Shown: positions 28,357-43,410, counted from the first letter of the stretch. The stretch: 64,000 bases of DNA from Streptomyces sp. NRRL F-5126 (GCF_000721265.1 NZ_JOFZ01000008.1:124001-188000), one strand, 5' to 3'. A program made the numbers and translations. Notes: generated from the sequence alone by a model not told the origin.

Positions 28357-28494
28357 TCAGGCGGACAGACGGGCGCGACCCTTGCCACGGCGGGACGCGA
28401 GGATCGCGCGGCCGGCACGGGTACGCATCCGCAGCCTGAACCCGTGGGTCTTGGCGCGACGACGGTTGTTCGGCTGGAAGGTGCGCTTACTCAC
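28357..28494 (-). CDS. rpmH: 50S ribosomal protein L34
   Basis: 45 residues beginning (V)[28 protein letters not shown], an almost invariant L34. GTG start at 28494. First gene of the leftward rpmH-rnpA-yidD-yidC-jag operon, divergent from dnaA across a 364-bp region, the classic bacterial origin arrangement. Confidence 0.97.
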   Translation of the reverse strand: MSKRTFQPNNRRRAKTHGFRLRMRTRAGRAILASRRGKGRARLSA

Positions 28495-28595
28495 TCAGGG
28501 GCTCCAGAGAATGATGGGTGATGGCGGGCATCGCCTGGCTGTCACCGTGCGCCCACGAGTAGCAGCTCTCGTCACGCCCGTGTGCACCGCTTCTC

Positions 28596-28613
28596 GATCA
28601 CGGATCCGTGATC
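28596..28613. promoter_or_regulatory. 18-bp perfect palindrome between rpmH and dnaA
   Basis: GATCACGGATCCGTGATC reads the same on both strands. It is nearer to rpmH (102 bp from its start codon) than to dnaA. Likely a protein-binding dyad; the regulator is unknown. Confidence 0.6.
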
Positions 28614-28730
28614 TTTGCCCATCGGAGGCAGGCGGCAGCAGCCATCGACAACTCGACCTGGTCACGGTACGCGGGATTACGCCATCCGGTCAAACCAGCA
28701 GTATGCGCACCTCGGCACTGTACACAGCCT

Positions 28731-28739
28731 GTGGACAAC
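28731..28739 (-). promoter_or_regulatory. DnaA box in dnaA promoter
   Basis: TGTGGACAA is the exact reverse complement of the Streptomyces consensus TTGTCCACA, 120 bp upstream of the dnaA start. DnaA autoregulation is known in Streptomyces. Confidence 0.8.
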
Positions 28740-28858
28740 GACTTGAACGACGCGGGTCGCCCTGACTACCGTGACGGGACTCCGGTCGCCTTGTTCCCGG
28801 TGTTGCCGACCCGTCCCGAGAAGCACACATTCGTGGGACCTGCGAGAGAGCGTGCCCT

Positions 28859-30829
28859 GTGGCTGACGTACCTGCCGATCTTGCCGCAGTGTGGCCCCGG
28901 GTGCTGGAACAACTCCTGCGGGAGGGCCAGCAGGGTGTCGAGTCCAAGGACAAGCAGTGGATCGAGCGCTGCCAGCCGCTGGCACTCGTCGCGGACACCG
29001 CTCTCCTCTCCGTTCCCAACGAGTGGGGCAAGCGCGTACTGGAAGGCAGGCTCGCCCCGCTCATCAGCGAGACCCTGAGCCACGAGTGCGGCAGGCCCAT
29101 CCGGATCGCCATCACGGTGGACCCGTCGGCCGCCGAACCCGCCCCCGCGCCGCCGGTACCGCCCGTGCCGCAGCCGCGCCACGGCTCCTACGAGGACGGC
29201 TACGGGCACCACGCCCAGGACGACGGGCTCCCCTCCGTGCGCCCTGCCTACCCGGAGTACCAGCAGCACCAGCAGCGTCCCGATCCCGGCGTCTGGCCGC
29301 GCCCCCCGGAGGAGCTGTCGTGGCAGCAGCCGCGCCTCGGGGGATACCAGGACGACCCCTATACAGGCGCGCGCACGCAGCAGCCGGTGCACGACTACCG
29401 CAGGCCGGCCGACGAGTACGGCAGGCCCGACGACGACTACGGACGGCAGGAGAGCGACTACGGCAGGCCGGAGGGGGACTACCGGCGACCCGACGGCGAC
29501 TACGGCAGGCCGGAGAACGACTACCGCCCGCCGCACTCCCCGGAGCGGGGTGGCTACGAACCGTCGCGGCCCGATCCGCGCGATCCGCGCGGCCTGCCGG
29601 ACGGACACCCGGGCGCCCAGGGCGGCGGCCGTCCGGTTCCCGGCCCCCAGAGCGGTGGCCCCGGCGGCCCAGGCGGCCCCGGCGGACACGCCGGCGCGGG
29701 TGGCCCCAGCGGCCCCGGCGGCCCGGGGGGCAGGCACCGCGGCGTGCCGGGCCCGCTCGGTGCCCAGCCCTCGCCTGCCCCCGGCCCCGGCGAGCCGCAC
29801 GCACGGCTGAACCCGAAGTACCTCTTCGACACCTTCGTCATCGGCGCGTCCAACCGCTTCGCGCACGCGGCGGCGGTCGCGGTCGCCGAGGCGCCGGCCA
29901 AGGCGTACAACCCGCTCTTCATCTACGGCGAGTCCGGGCTCGGCAAGACGCACCTCCTGCACGCGATCGGGCACTACGCGCGCAGCCTCTTCCCCGGCAC
30001 GCGCGTGCGGTACGTGAGCTCGGAGGAGTTCACCAACGAGTTCATCAACTCGATCCGCGACGGCAAGGGCGACACCTTCCGCAAGCGGTACCGCGACGTG
30101 GACATCCTGCTCGTCGACGACATCCAGTTCCTCGCGAGCAAGGAGTCGACGCAGGAGGAGTTCTTCCACACCTTCAACACGCTGCACAACGCGAACAAGC
30201 AGATCGTGCTCTCCTCCGACCGGCCCCCCAAGCAGTTGATGACGCTTGAGGACCGGCTGCGCAACCGCTTCGAGTGGGGCCTGACGACCGACGTCCAGCC
30301 CCCCGAGCTGGAGACGCGCATCGCGATCCTGCGCAAGAAGGCGGTGCAGGAGCAGCTGAACGCGCCGCCGGAGGTGCTGGAGTTCATCGCGTCACGGATC
30401 TCCAGGAACATCAGGGAGCTGGAGGGCGCGCTGATCCGCGTGACGGCGTTCGCCTCCCTCAACCGGCAGCCCGTCGACCTCGGGCTCACCGAGATCGTGC
30501 TCAAGGACCTCATCCCGGGCGGCGAGGACGCTGCGCCTGAGATCACCGCGGCCGCGATCATGGCGGCGACGGCGGACTACTTCGGCCTCACGGTGGAGGA
30601 CCTGTGCGGCTCGTCGCGCAGCCGGGTCCTGGTGACCGCGCGGCAGATCGCGATGTACCTGTGCAGGGAGCTGACGGACCTGTCGCTGCCGAAGATCGGC
30701 GCGCAGTTCGGCGGTCGCGACCACACGACGGTGATGCACGCGGACCGCAAGATCCGCGCGCTGATGGCCGAGCGCCGCTCCATCTACAACCAGGTCACCG
30801 AGCTGACGAACCGCATCAAGAACGGCTGA
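28859..30829 (+). CDS. dnaA: chromosomal replication initiator protein DnaA
   Basis: 656 residues from GTG 28859. Domain I (~1-85) begins [19 protein letters not shown]. Domain II is very long (~90-315), as known for Streptomyces, and contains a run of Tyr-Gly-Arg-Pro-type repeats (~180-224) and a Gly/Pro tract. Domain III has Walker [10 protein letters not shown] (357-365) and Walker B LLVDDIQF (417-424). Domain IV ends with [14 protein letters not shown], the signature that reads DnaA boxes. It melts oriC located just downstream. Upstream ribosome binding site is weak (GAGAG). Confidence 0.97.
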   Translation: MADVPADLAAVWPRVLEQLLREGQQGVESKDKQWIERCQPLALVADTALLSVPNEWGKRVLEGRLAPLISETLSHECGRPIRIAITVDPSAAEPAPAPPVPPVPQPRHGSYEDGYGHHAQDDGLPSVRPAYPEYQQHQQRPDPGVWPRPPEELSWQQPRLGGYQDDPYTGARTQQPVHDYRRPADEYGRPDDDYGRQESDYGRPEGDYRRPDGDYGRPENDYRPPHSPERGGYEPSRPDPRDPRGLPDGHPGAQGGGRPVPGPQSGGPGGPGGPGGHAGAGGPSGPGGPGGRHRGVPGPLGAQPSPAPGPGEPHARLNPKYLFDTFVIGASNRFAHAAAVAVAEAPAKAYNPLFIYGESGLGKTHLLHAIGHYARSLFPGTRVRYVSSEEFTNEFINSIRDGKGDTFRKRYRDVDILLVDDIQFLASKESTQEEFFHTFNTLHNANKQIVLSSDRPPKQLMTLEDRLRNRFEWGLTTDVQPPELETRIAILRKKAVQEQLNAPPEVLEFIASRISRNIRELEGALIRVTAFASLNRQPVDLGLTEIVLKDLIPGGEDAAPEITAAAIMAATADYFGLTVEDLCGSSRSRVLVTARQIAMYLCRELTDLSLPKIGAQFGGRDHTTVMHADRKIRALMAERRSIYNQVTELTNRIKNG

Positions 30830-31696
30830 GAGACGGCCGACAGACGGCCGCCGCGAGGGCGCCCGGGGGACATCTCCGGGCGCCTTTCGCATGCCGCGCC
30901 GGCACGTCCCGGGCGCGTGTCCGCCGACCCGCCTGTTCGAATCCGTGCCGGTCAGACGAGTGGGAAATCGCTTCTCCACAGATCTTGAGGTTTTTTCGCG
31001 TCCACACCCTGGGGACTACTCCGTTGTCCAGAACGTATCCACAGCGGATGCGGGCAGGGGATGATCAAGGCAGGTCAGCCGCCTGTGGAATTGTGCGCGA
31101 CCGCCGTCCACAGGTTGTGGACGGGGAAACCGCCCACAGGGGGCCGCGGAACTTGTCCACCGGCGGCCCACAGGCCAGGGCCGGTTACCCACAGCTCTTC
31201 CACAGCGCTGTCCACTGTTCGGCAACGGAACACGCCCTCTCACCGGGTCGAGTGAAAGGCGTCACACCAAGTCCACGGATTGGGCTGTGGGCAACCTGGG
31301 TAAACCTGGGGATCCAGCTGGGGAGAAGTGGCCCTCCGCTGTGCATGGGGTGTGCAGAACTTCCGGCCGTCCACAGTGGGCCCGACTTGTCCACCGCCCC
31401 CGCCCACAGGCCCGGTGGACAAAAAACCGGGCTCGACCTGCGGAAACGACGTTATCCACGGTTTCCACAGGCCCTACTACTACTCCCACCTAGAGTTAGC
31501 TGGGAATCCGCTTCGAAGTGGGGCCTGTGGGTAACTCGCCCCGGACCCGCTCGCCACGATTTGACCGGGAGCAGCAACGGCTGTCAGTGCCGTGCGTCAG
31601 ACTGGTCCCCGGCATCCCGCTTCCGCCTCGGCGCAGAGGGCGGCATGCCGACGACGAAGGCCAGCAGGGCGCAGCAACAGCAGGAGGCGGCTTACG
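30830..31696. other. oriC: chromosomal replication origin oriC
   Basis: 867 bp between dnaA and dnaN with about 19 DnaA-box-like 9-mers in both orientations. Clear examples: 31035-31043 (GTATCCACA), 31104-31112 and 31116-31124 (inverted pair of CCGTCCACA), 31153-31161 and 31387-31395 (TTGTCCACC), 31185-31193 (TTACCCACA), 31196-31204, 31368-31376, 31414-31422 (minus), 31452-31460 (TTATCCACG), 31461-31469 and 31526-31534 (minus). A small AT-rich patch (GGTTTTTTCGCG near 30989) may help unwinding. Location and box density match the known Streptomyces oriC. Confidence 0.95.
30856..30887 (+). terminator. terminator after dnaA
   Basis: Stem GGCGCCCGG (30858-30866) with CCGGGCGCC (30876-30884), followed by TTT, 27 bp after the dnaA stop and before the DnaA-box array. 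Confidence 0.7.
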
Positions 31697-32827
31697 GTGA
31701 AGATCCGGGTGGAGCGCGATGTACTCGCGGAGGCGGTGGCCTGGGTGGCGCGGAGCCTCCCGGCCCGTCCGCCGGCGCCCGTCCTCGCGGGCCTGCTGCT
31801 GAAGGCCGAGGACGGGGCGCTGAGCTTCTCCAGCTTCGACTACGAGGTCTCGGCGCGGGTCTCGGTGGAGGCGGAGGTCGAGGAGGACGGCACGGTCCTC
31901 GTCTCCGGCCGCCTGCTCGCCGACATCTGCCGTGCGCTGCCGAACAGGCCGGTGGAGATCTCCACAGACGGTGTACGGGCGACCGTCGTCTGCGGCTCCT
32001 CCCGCTTCACGCTCCACACACTGCCTGTGGAGGAGTACCCGGCGCTGCCCCAGATGCCCACGGCCACGGGCACCGTGCCCGGCGAGGTCTTCGCCTCCGC
32101 CGCCCAGCAGGTGGCCATCGCGGCCGGGCGCGACGACACGCTGCCGGTGCTCACGGGTGTGCGCATCGAGATCGAGGGCGACACGGTCACGCTCGCGTCG
32201 ACCGACCGGTACCGCTTCGCCGTCCGCGAGTTCCTGTGGAAGCCGGAGGCCGCGGACACGTCGGCGGTCGCCCTGGTGCCCGCGAAGACCCTGCTGGACA
32301 CGGCCAAGGCGCTCACCAGCGGCGACACGGTGACGCTCGCGCTCGCAGGCGCGGGTGCGGGCGAGGGGCTCATCGGCTTCGAGGGCGCGGGACGGCGGAC
32401 CACGACGCGCCTGCTCGAGGGCGACCTGCCCAAGTACCGCACGCTCTTCCCGACGGAGTTCAACTCGATCGCGGTGATCGAGACGGCGCCGTTCGTCGAG
32501 GCCGTGAAGCGCGTGGCCCTGGTGGCCGAGCGGAACACCCCGGTGCGGCTCAGCTTCGAGCAGGGCGTGCTGATCCTGGAGGCCGGTTCGAGCGACGACG
32601 CACAGGCTGTGGAAAGGGTCGACGCGCAGTTGGAGGGCGACGACATCTCGATCGCCTTCAACCCGACATTCCTGCTCGACGGCCTGAGCGCGATCGACTC
32701 CCCGGTGGCGCAGCTGTCGTTCACGACGTCCACGAAACCGGCCCTGCTGAGCGGCCGTCCCGCGGTGGACGCCGAGGCGGACGAGGCCTACAAGTACCTG
32801 ATCATGCCGGTACGGCTGAGCGGTTGA
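31697..32827 (+). CDS. dnaN: DNA polymerase III beta subunit (sliding clamp)
   Basis: 376 residues from GTG 31697, beginning VKIRVERDVLAEAVAWVARSLP. Three repeated clamp domains; the C-terminal AYKYLIMPVRLSG is the conserved end of the beta clamp near the binding pocket for polymerase and partner peptides. It encircles DNA and tethers polymerase III. An upstream in-frame start (31592) would lie in the origin array and is rejected. gnd follows 76 bp downstream. Confidence 0.97.
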   Translation: MKIRVERDVLAEAVAWVARSLPARPPAPVLAGLLLKAEDGALSFSSFDYEVSARVSVEAEVEEDGTVLVSGRLLADICRALPNRPVEISTDGVRATVVCGSSRFTLHTLPVEEYPALPQMPTATGTVPGEVFASAAQQVAIAAGRDDTLPVLTGVRIEIEGDTVTLASTDRYRFAVREFLWKPEAADTSAVALVPAKTLLDTAKALTSGDTVTLALAGAGAGEGLIGFEGAGRRTTTRLLEGDLPKYRTLFPTEFNSIAVIETAPFVEAVKRVALVAERNTPVRLSFEQGVLILEAGSSDDAQAVERVDAQLEGDDISIAFNPTFLLDGLSAIDSPVAQLSFTTSTKPALLSGRPAVDAEADEAYKYLIMPVRLSG

Positions 32828-32903
32828 CCCCGCAGGTGAGCCGGGGCGCCCGGGCGTAGGCTCGGGCCCGGGTACGCATCGCCACGACGTTAAGGAATCC
32901 CTG

Positions 32904-33827
32904 ATGGAGCTCGGTCTCATCGGTCTCGGCAAGATGGGCGGCAACATGCGCGAGCGTCTGCGCCGCGCGGGCCACACCGTCGTCGGATACGACCGCAACC
33001 CGGACATCGCCGATGTGCACAGCCTGGGCGAGCTTGTGGACAAGCTCAAGGGCCCCAGGGTCGTCTGGGTCATGGTCCCCGCGGGCGCCCCGACGCAGTC
33101 CACGATCGACGAGCTGGCCGACCTGCTCTCCCCCGGTGACGTCGTGGTGGACGGCGGCAACTCCCGCTGGACCGAGGACGAGAAGCACGCGGTCGAGCTG
33201 GGCATCAAGGGCATCGGATTCGTCGACTGCGGCGTCTCCGGCGGCGTCTGGGGCCTGGAGAACGGCTACGCCCTGATGTACGGCGGCACGCCCGACGACG
33301 TCGCGAAGGTCGAGCCGGTCTTCGACGCGCTCAAGCCCGAGGGCGACTTCGGCGCTGTGCACGCGGGCAAGGTCGGGGCCGGCCACTTCGCCAAGATGGT
33401 CCACAACGGCATCGAGTACGCCATGATGCAGGCGTACGCCGAGGGCTGGGAGCTGCTGGAGAAGGTCGGCTCGGTGACGGACGTGCGCGAGGTGTTCAGG
33501 TCCTGGCAGGAGGGCACGGTCATCCGTTCCTGGCTGCTCGACCTGGCGGTCAACGCGCTGGACGACGACGAGCACCTGGAGAAGCTGAAGGGCTACGCGG
33601 CGGACTCCGGCGAGGGCCGCTGGACGGTGGAGGCGGCGATCGACCACGCGGTGCCGCTGCCGGCGATCACCGCGGCGCTGTTCGCCCGGTTCTCGTCGCA
33701 GCAGGACGACTCCCCGCAGATGAAGATGGTCTCCGCCCTGCGCAACCAGTTCGGCGGGCACGCGGTCGAGGCGAACGCCGCCGAGGCGAAGGCCATGGCG
33801 AAGCAGAGCAAGAAGTCCGACAAGTAG
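32904..33827 (+). CDS. gnd: 6-phosphogluconate dehydrogenase, decarboxylating (short actinobacterial type)
   Basis: 307 residues. MELGLIGLGKMGGNMRERLRRAGH is the Rossmann nucleotide-binding motif; VVDGGNSRWTEDE, GVSGGVWGLENGYALMYGG and KMVHNGIEYAMMQAYAEGWELL carry the conserved substrate and catalytic (K..HN) residues. About 300 residues rather than ~470 marks the short GntZ/YqeC form. It oxidises 6-phosphogluconate to ribulose-5-phosphate in the pentose phosphate pathway. Its place between dnaN and recF is a typical Streptomyces feature. Confidence 0.94.
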   Translation: MELGLIGLGKMGGNMRERLRRAGHTVVGYDRNPDIADVHSLGELVDKLKGPRVVWVMVPAGAPTQSTIDELADLLSPGDVVVDGGNSRWTEDEKHAVELGIKGIGFVDCGVSGGVWGLENGYALMYGGTPDDVAKVEPVFDALKPEGDFGAVHAGKVGAGHFAKMVHNGIEYAMMQAYAEGWELLEKVGSVTDVREVFRSWQEGTVIRSWLLDLAVNALDDDEHLEKLKGYAADSGEGRWTVEAAIDHAVPLPAITAALFARFSSQQDDSPQMKMVSALRNQFGGHAVEANAAEAKAMAKQSKKSDK

Positions 33828-33830
33828 TCG

Positions 33831-33866
33831 GACCGCTGCCCGGTGAGCCGCCGGACAGCGGTCGTT
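33831..33866 (+). terminator. possible terminator after gnd
   Basis: GACCGCTG (33831-33838) pairs with CAGCGGTC (33856-33863), with a further CCGG/CCGG inside the loop and GTTT after. It lies between gnd and recF; read-through to recF is possible. Confidence 0.5.
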
Positions 33867-33888
33867 TCCAGGAGGCCGGCGCACGTCC

Positions 33889-35064
33889 ATGCACGTCACG
33901 CATCTGTCGCTGGCCGACTTCCGGTCGTACGCCCGGATCGAGGTCGCCCTCGGTCCGGGCGTGTCCGTCTTCGTGGGGGCGAACGGCCAGGGCAAGACGA
34001 ACCTCGTCGAGGCGGTCGGCTATCTGGCCACGCTCGGCAGCCACCGGGTGTCGTCGGACGCGCCCCTGGTGCGGGCGGGCGCGGAACGCGCGGTGGTACG
34101 TGCCGCGGTGACGCAGGGCGAGCGCTCCCAGCTCGTGGAGATCGAGCTGAACCCGGGCAGGGCCAACAGAGCACGCGTCAACCGGTCCTCGCAGGTGCGG
34201 CCGCGCGATGTGCTCGGGATCGTGCGGACGGTGCTGTTCGCGCCGGAGGACCTGGCGCTGGTGAAGGGCGACCCGGGCGAGCGGCGGCGGTTCCTCGACG
34301 AGCTGGTGACGGCGCGGGTGCCGCGCATGGCGGGGGTGCGCTCCGACTACGACCGGGTGCTCAGGCAGCGCAACACGCTGCTCAAGTCGGCGGCGATGGC
34401 CCGCAGGCACGGTGGGCGCGGGATGGACCTCTCGACGCTCGACGTGTGGGACCAGCACCTGGCACGGGTGGGCGCCGAGGTGCTGGCGCAGCGCGCCGAC
34501 CTGGTCTCGGCGCTCGGCCCGCTCGCCGACAAGGCCTATGGCGACGTGGCGCCCGGCGGCGGGCCCGTGGGCCTGGAGTACCGCTCCTCCGCCGCGGCGG
34601 CCGTCGAGCCCGGTGCGGCGGCCGCCGACCCCGGTGCGGCCGCGCCCGCTGGTACGGCGGGCCTGCGTGAGCAGCTGTACGAGCAGCTGATCGCCGCGCT
34701 GGCGTCGGTGCGGGCGCAGGAGATCGAGCGCGGCGTGACGCTGGTCGGGCCGCACCGCGACGACCTGGTGCTCAAGCTGGGGGAGCTGCCCGCGAAGGGG
34801 TACGCGAGCCACGGCGAGTCCTGGTCGTTCGCGCTGGCGCTGCGGCTCGCGTCGTACGAGCTGCTGCGGGCCGAGGGCAACGAGCCGGTGCTCGTGCTCG
34901 ACGACGTGTTCGCCGAGCTCGACGTGCGGCGGCGTGAGCGGCTGGCGGAACTGGTGGCGCCCGGCGAGCAGGTGCTGGTGACCGCGGCGGTCGACGACGA
35001 CGTGCCCGGCGTCCTGGCGGGCACGCGGTTCTCGGTCGCGGACGGTGCGGTGGAGCGGCTGTGA
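33889..35064 (+). CDS. recF: DNA replication and repair protein RecF
   Basis: 391 residues. [22 protein letters not shown] and Walker [20 protein letters not shown] open the SMC-like ATPase head; the C-terminal signature and Walker B ([35 protein letters not shown]) are intact. RecF loads RecA at gaps. A ~25-residue Ala/Pro-rich insertion (near residues 235-260) is a lineage feature. The stop overlaps the following GTG by 4 bp. Confidence 0.96.
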   Translation: MHVTHLSLADFRSYARIEVALGPGVSVFVGANGQGKTNLVEAVGYLATLGSHRVSSDAPLVRAGAERAVVRAAVTQGERSQLVEIELNPGRANRARVNRSSQVRPRDVLGIVRTVLFAPEDLALVKGDPGERRRFLDELVTARVPRMAGVRSDYDRVLRQRNTLLKSAAMARRHGGRGMDLSTLDVWDQHLARVGAEVLAQRADLVSALGPLADKAYGDVAPGGGPVGLEYRSSAAAAVEPGAAAADPGAAAPAGTAGLREQLYEQLIAALASVRAQEIERGVTLVGPHRDDLVLKLGELPAKGYASHGESWSFALALRLASYELLRAEGNEPVLVLDDVFAELDVRRRERLAELVAPGEQVLVTAAVDDDVPGVLAGTRFSVADGAVERL

Positions 35065-35618
35065 GCGGCGGGGACGCGGGCGAGCGGCCCGCGGCCGCGG
35101 GCGCGGCCGACGAGCCGAAGGGCGTCGACCTGGCGCGGGTCGCGCTGCGCGCGGCACGCGAGCAGGCGCGGGCGCGGGGCGACGCGGTGCGGGACCGCAA
35201 GCAGGCCCGCCGCGGCGGTGGGCTCAGGTCCGGCGCGCGTGCGGACGGGCGCGACCCGCTGCCGCTCGGCGCGGCCGTCAACCGGCTGATCACGGAGCGG
35301 GGCTGGGAGGCGCCGGCGGCGGTCGGCGGCGTGATGGGCCGCTGGCCGCAGATCGTCGGCGAGGAGCTGGCGAAGCACTGCGTGCCGGAGCGGTTCGACG
35401 ACGGGGACGACGAGCGCGTGCTGACGGTCGTCTGCGACTCCACGGTGTGGGCGACGCAGTTGAGGCTGCTGGCGCCCCGGCTGCTGGCCCGGCTCAACGA
35501 GGACCTGGGCCACGGCACCGTGCGGCTGATCAAGGTGCTCGGCCCGTCGGGGCCGCCCCAGCGCTACGGCCGTCTGCGCGCACCGGGCAGCAAGGGCCCG
35601 GGCGACACGTACGGCTGA
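35061..35618 (+). CDS. dciA: DciA family protein (DUF721), replicative helicase loader
   Basis: 185 residues from GTG 35061, coupled to recF. After a basic Ala/Arg-rich N terminus, the DUF721 core reads [39 protein letters not shown] ... [27 protein letters not shown]. DciA is the ancestral loader of DnaB helicase and is essential in mycobacteria; location next to recF and gyrB fits. A long non-coding stretch follows before gyrB. Confidence 0.92.
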   Translation: MSGGDAGERPAAAGAADEPKGVDLARVALRAAREQARARGDAVRDRKQARRGGGLRSGARADGRDPLPLGAAVNRLITERGWEAPAAVGGVMGRWPQIVGEELAKHCVPERFDDGDDERVLTVVCDSTVWATQLRLLAPRLLARLNEDLGHGTVRLIKVLGPSGPPQRYGRLRAPGSKGPGDTYG

Positions 35619-38432
<2,814 letters not shown>

Positions 38433-38532
38433 GCGGGCGCCGGGCGCCACGGCTGCCGACGCGGCCGGCACGGCCGGCGACCCACGCGCATCCGCACAGG
38501 TCCTTACAGGCCGAAAGGAACACTGACCAGCA

Positions 38533-41175
<2,643 letters not shown>

Positions 41176-41178
41176 AGC

Positions 41179-41850
41179 GTGAGTGGAACCACGGGCGCCG
41201 GATCGGCCTCTTCTTCAGGAGCGAACAGCGCCCGTGGCTCGGCCACGGACTCCCAGGGGGTTACGGTGACGGACACCCGGGGGCAGCAGCCCCCGTACGA
41301 GGCGTACGGCGCGAAGCCGCAGCCGCAACAGCAGCAGGCGCAGCCCTACCACCCGCCGCAGGCGTACCCGGGGCCCGGGGAAGCCGGCGCCAGGGGCGGA
41401 CATCAGGCGGGCCGCCCCGGGGCCCCGGCAGGCAGCCCCGCCATGCGCAGAACCCGCACGGGCGCGCGCACGACGCCCCGCACGCGCAAGGCGCGGCTGC
41501 GGGTCTCGAAGGCCGACCCGTGGTCGGTGATGAAGGTCAGCTTCCTGCTGTCGATCGCGCTCGGCATCTGCACGGTCATCGCGGCGGCGGTGCTGTGGAT
41601 GGTCATGGACGCCATGGGCGTCTTCTCCACGGTGGGCGGCACGATCAGCCAGGCGACCGGCTCGAACGACGGCAACGGCTTCGACCTCCAGTCGTTCCTC
41701 TCGCTGCCGCGCGTGCTGATGTTCACGGCCGTCATCGCGGTCATCGACGTGGTACTCGCCACGGCGCTCGCGACGCTCGGATCGTTCATCTACAACATCT
41801 CGGCGGGCTTCGTGGGCGGCGTCGAGCTCACCCTGGCCGAGGACGAGTGA
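41179..41850 (+). CDS. DUF3566 transmembrane protein
   Basis: 223 residues from GTG 41179, only 3 bp after gyrA. A Gln/Pro/Gly-rich cytoplasmic arm (~1-95) leads into the DUF3566 domain: VSKADPWSVMKVSFLLSIALGICTVIAAAVLWMVMDAMGVFSTVG, an exposed loop, and a second helix (VLMFTAVIAVIDVVLATALATLGSFIYNISAGFVGGVELTLAEDE). This gene follows gyrA in many actinobacteria, where it has been linked to cell shape; a specific activity is not established here. Confidence 0.88.
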   Translation: MSGTTGAGSASSSGANSARGSATDSQGVTVTDTRGQQPPYEAYGAKPQPQQQQAQPYHPPQAYPGPGEAGARGGHQAGRPGAPAGSPAMRRTRTGARTTPRTRKARLRVSKADPWSVMKVSFLLSIALGICTVIAAAVLWMVMDAMGVFSTVGGTISQATGSNDGNGFDLQSFLSLPRVLMFTAVIAVIDVVLATALATLGSFIYNISAGFVGGVELTLAEDE

Positions 41851-41877
41851 GGGCCGGGCGAGGGTCGTTTACCGATT

Positions 41878-41906
41878 TTGGGACTGGCCCTGAAGTGCGC
41901 TAATCT
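41878..41906 (+). promoter_or_regulatory. promoter of tRNA-Ile
   Basis: TTGGGA (41878-41883), 17-base spacer and TAATCT (41901-41906), 13 bp before the mature tRNA 5' end, match a housekeeping sigma promoter. Confidence 0.6.
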
Positions 41907-41919
41907 TCAGGGGCAGCGC

Positions 41920-41996
41920 GGGGCTATAGCTCAGTTGGTTAGAGCGCATCCCTGATAAGGATGAGGCCACAGGTTCAAATCCTGTTAGCCCCACCA
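41920..41996 (+). tRNA. tRNA-Ile (anticodon GAT)
   Basis: 77 bases including encoded CCA. Acceptor stem GGGGCTA/TAGCCCC, D arm with AGCTCAGTTGGTTAGAGC, anticodon stem CATCC/GGATG with loop CTGATAA (GAT), T arm ACAGGTTCAAATCCTGT. The bases from the anticodon loop to past the CCA also form the left attachment site of the integrated element, so the working gene is a hybrid of chromosome and element that is identical in sequence to the original. Confidence 0.97.
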
Positions 41997-42000
41997 GCGC
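41951..42000 (+). repeat. attL core (50-bp direct repeat)
   Basis: Identical over 50 bases to 52585-52634. It starts in the anticodon loop and ends four bases after the CCA. The flanking bases differ on both sides, so the ends are sharp. Confidence 0.95.
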
Positions 42001-42033
42001 AAAGGCCCCTAGTCCAGTGGACTGGGGGCCTTT
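42001..42033 (+). terminator. element-borne terminator after tRNA-Ile
   Basis: AAAGGCCCC...GGGGCCTTTT hairpin with an inner TAGTCC/GGACTG stem, right after the attL core. It replaces the native terminator, which now lies beyond attR at 52638-52669. Confidence 0.8.
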
Positions 42034-42054
42034 TGACACCACCTCTTGACACCA
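42034..42054. promoter_or_regulatory. candidate integrase arm sites at attL
   Basis: TGACACCA twice with a 13-bp period (42034, 42047). The same pair with the same period occurs near attR (52468, 52481). Confidence 0.55.
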
Positions 42055-42064
42055 ACGGCAACGG

Positions 42065-43222
42065 TCAGCCGATCAGTGGATCTTCCAGGAGTTGCGCGAG
42101 CAGCGAGACCGCCTCCCGCTCATCCTCGCCGACCACGTGCGTGTACACGTCCATGGTCATGCTGATCTGACTGTGGCGAAGGATCGCTTGCGCCACCTTG
42201 GGGTGGACTTTCAGGAAGGCGAGCAGGGTCCCGCAGGTGTGCCGAGCGAGGCGAACCGTGATGCGCCGCACGCCGGCCCGCTTGACGAGTCGATCAAAGG
42301 TCCGCGAGAAGCCGACCGGATCGAGCATGCCGCCGTGCTCCGACGAGAAGATCAGATCTTGGTCGGGTTCCTGTGCCCAGCGCTCACCCACGATCTTCCG
42401 TTCCAGCTCTTGCAGCTCCCGCCGCTCCTCCAAGGCCCGCGAGCAGAACTCGGGGAGCGGAAGCACCGCCTGAGAGGACTCGGTCTTGAGGTCCTTGAGG
42501 ACCAGGCCGGCTCCCTTGACCCGCTGCACCTGCTTGACCGGAGTGAACTGACGCCCCTCAAAGTCGATGTCCTGCCAGCGCAGGCCGAGAACCTCACTGC
42601 GCCGCAGCCCGAGCACCAGGACGAGCACACAGGCCGCGTAGAGCCGGTGCGCGCGAGCCGAGCGGAGAAACGTGATCGCTTCCCGCGCGTTCCACGCACT
42701 GCCCTTGTCCTTGCTGACCCTGGGCATGTCGACCAGAAGAGCCACGTTCCGGGTGAGCAGCTCCTCACGCATGGCCCGGTTCAGCGCGTTCCGGAGGACG
42801 CGGAGCACCTCGAAGCGCACGGACGCGCCGACGTTCTCACGCTTCAAGGTGGCCATGAACGCCCGGAGCTGGGCCGGCGTGAGCTTCACCAGCGGCTTCT
42901 TGCCGAGATGCGGGAGGAGGTAGAGCCGGATCTTGGACTCGTACTTGACGTACGTGTTGTGCTCCCGTTCCGGTTCCACGATGTGGTCGAGCCAGTAGGT
43001 CAGCCACTCGCCGAGCGACCAGGCACGGGACGGCACCGGGACGCCGTTGCGCTCCTGATCTTGAAGCTTGCCGAGCTTCTCGTTCGCTTCGTCCCAGGTG
43101 GCGCCGTAAACGGTCTTGCGGATGCGGTTGCCGTCCGTGTCGGTGACGTAGGCCCGACCCATGTACCGGCCGTCCGCCCGCTTCGAGATCGTTCCGCCAC
43201 CGTTCGGCCGCCTCTTGGTCAT
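42065..43222 (-). CDS. int: tyrosine-recombinase integrase of the element
   Basis: 385 residues from ATG 43222. An N-terminal arm-binding domain (RRPNGGGTISKRADGRYMGRAY), a SAM-like core-binding domain (~65-165) and the catalytic domain with R207/R208 (GLRRSEVLGLRWQDI), R327-H328 (RLARHT), H350 (LRHSQ) and nucleophile Y360 (MDVYTH). It catalyses recombination between the element and the tRNA-Ile attB site. Its stop lies 65 bp from the attL core. The start overlaps the xis stop by one base (TGATG), so the two are coupled. Confidence 0.95.
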   Translation of the reverse strand: MTKRRPNGGGTISKRADGRYMGRAYVTDTDGNRIRKTVYGATWDEANEKLGKLQDQERNGVPVPSRAWSLGEWLTYWLDHIVEPEREHNTYVKYESKIRLYLLPHLGKKPLVKLTPAQLRAFMATLKRENVGASVRFEVLRVLRNALNRAMREELLTRNVALLVDMPRVSKDKGSAWNAREAITFLRSARAHRLYAACVLVLVLGLRRSEVLGLRWQDIDFEGRQFTPVKQVQRVKGAGLVLKDLKTESSQAVLPLPEFCSRALEERRELQELERKIVGERWAQEPDQDLIFSSEHGGMLDPVGFSRTFDRLVKRAGVRRITVRLARHTCGTLLAFLKVHPKVAQAILRHSQISMTMDVYTHVVGEDEREAVSLLAQLLEDPLIG

Positions 43223-43410
43223 CAGGCTGCCCTCTCGATCTGACGGCGGATGAAGTCGCCCACCGAGTCCGCGGGGATGCGGCGGCACCCGTCGACCTTG
43301 ATGGAGACAAGGCGGTGCGTGCGGATCAGGTCGTAGACCTTGGACCGGCCGACCTTGAGGCGCGCCATGACGTCGGGCACCGTCAGGAGTTCAGCAGTTG
43401 CGGTGGTCAT
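43222..43410 (-). CDS. xis: excisionase (MerR-like helix-turn-helix, Xis)
   Basis: 62 residues: LLTVPDVMARLKVGRSKVYDLIRTHRLVSIKVDGCRRIPADSVGDFIRRQIE is the small winged-helix DNA-binding module found as AICE excisionase. It bends the attachment sites and turns Int towards excision. Overlaps rep by 4 bp upstream and int by 1 bp downstream, giving a rep-xis-int operon as in pSAM2. Confidence 0.9.
   Translation of the reverse strand: MTTATAELLTVPDVMARLKVGRSKVYDLIRTHRLVSIKVDGCRRIPADSVGDFIRRQIERAA

Larger units (their letters stand above)
28495..28858. promoter_or_regulatory. rpmH-dnaA divergent promoter region
   Basis: 364 bp with no credible gene. It holds an 18-bp perfect palindrome (28596-28613) and one perfect DnaA box on the minus strand (28731-28739). 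A candidate dnaA -10 (TACACA, 28722-28727) sits just before the DnaA box, which would fit DnaA autorepression; no convincing -35 was found. Confidence 0.7.

Noticed and set aside
31502..31530. SigR-like promoter (GGGAAT) before dnaN
   Set aside because: The -10 half reads GTG rather than GTT at the right spacing, and the match lies within the DnaA-box array.
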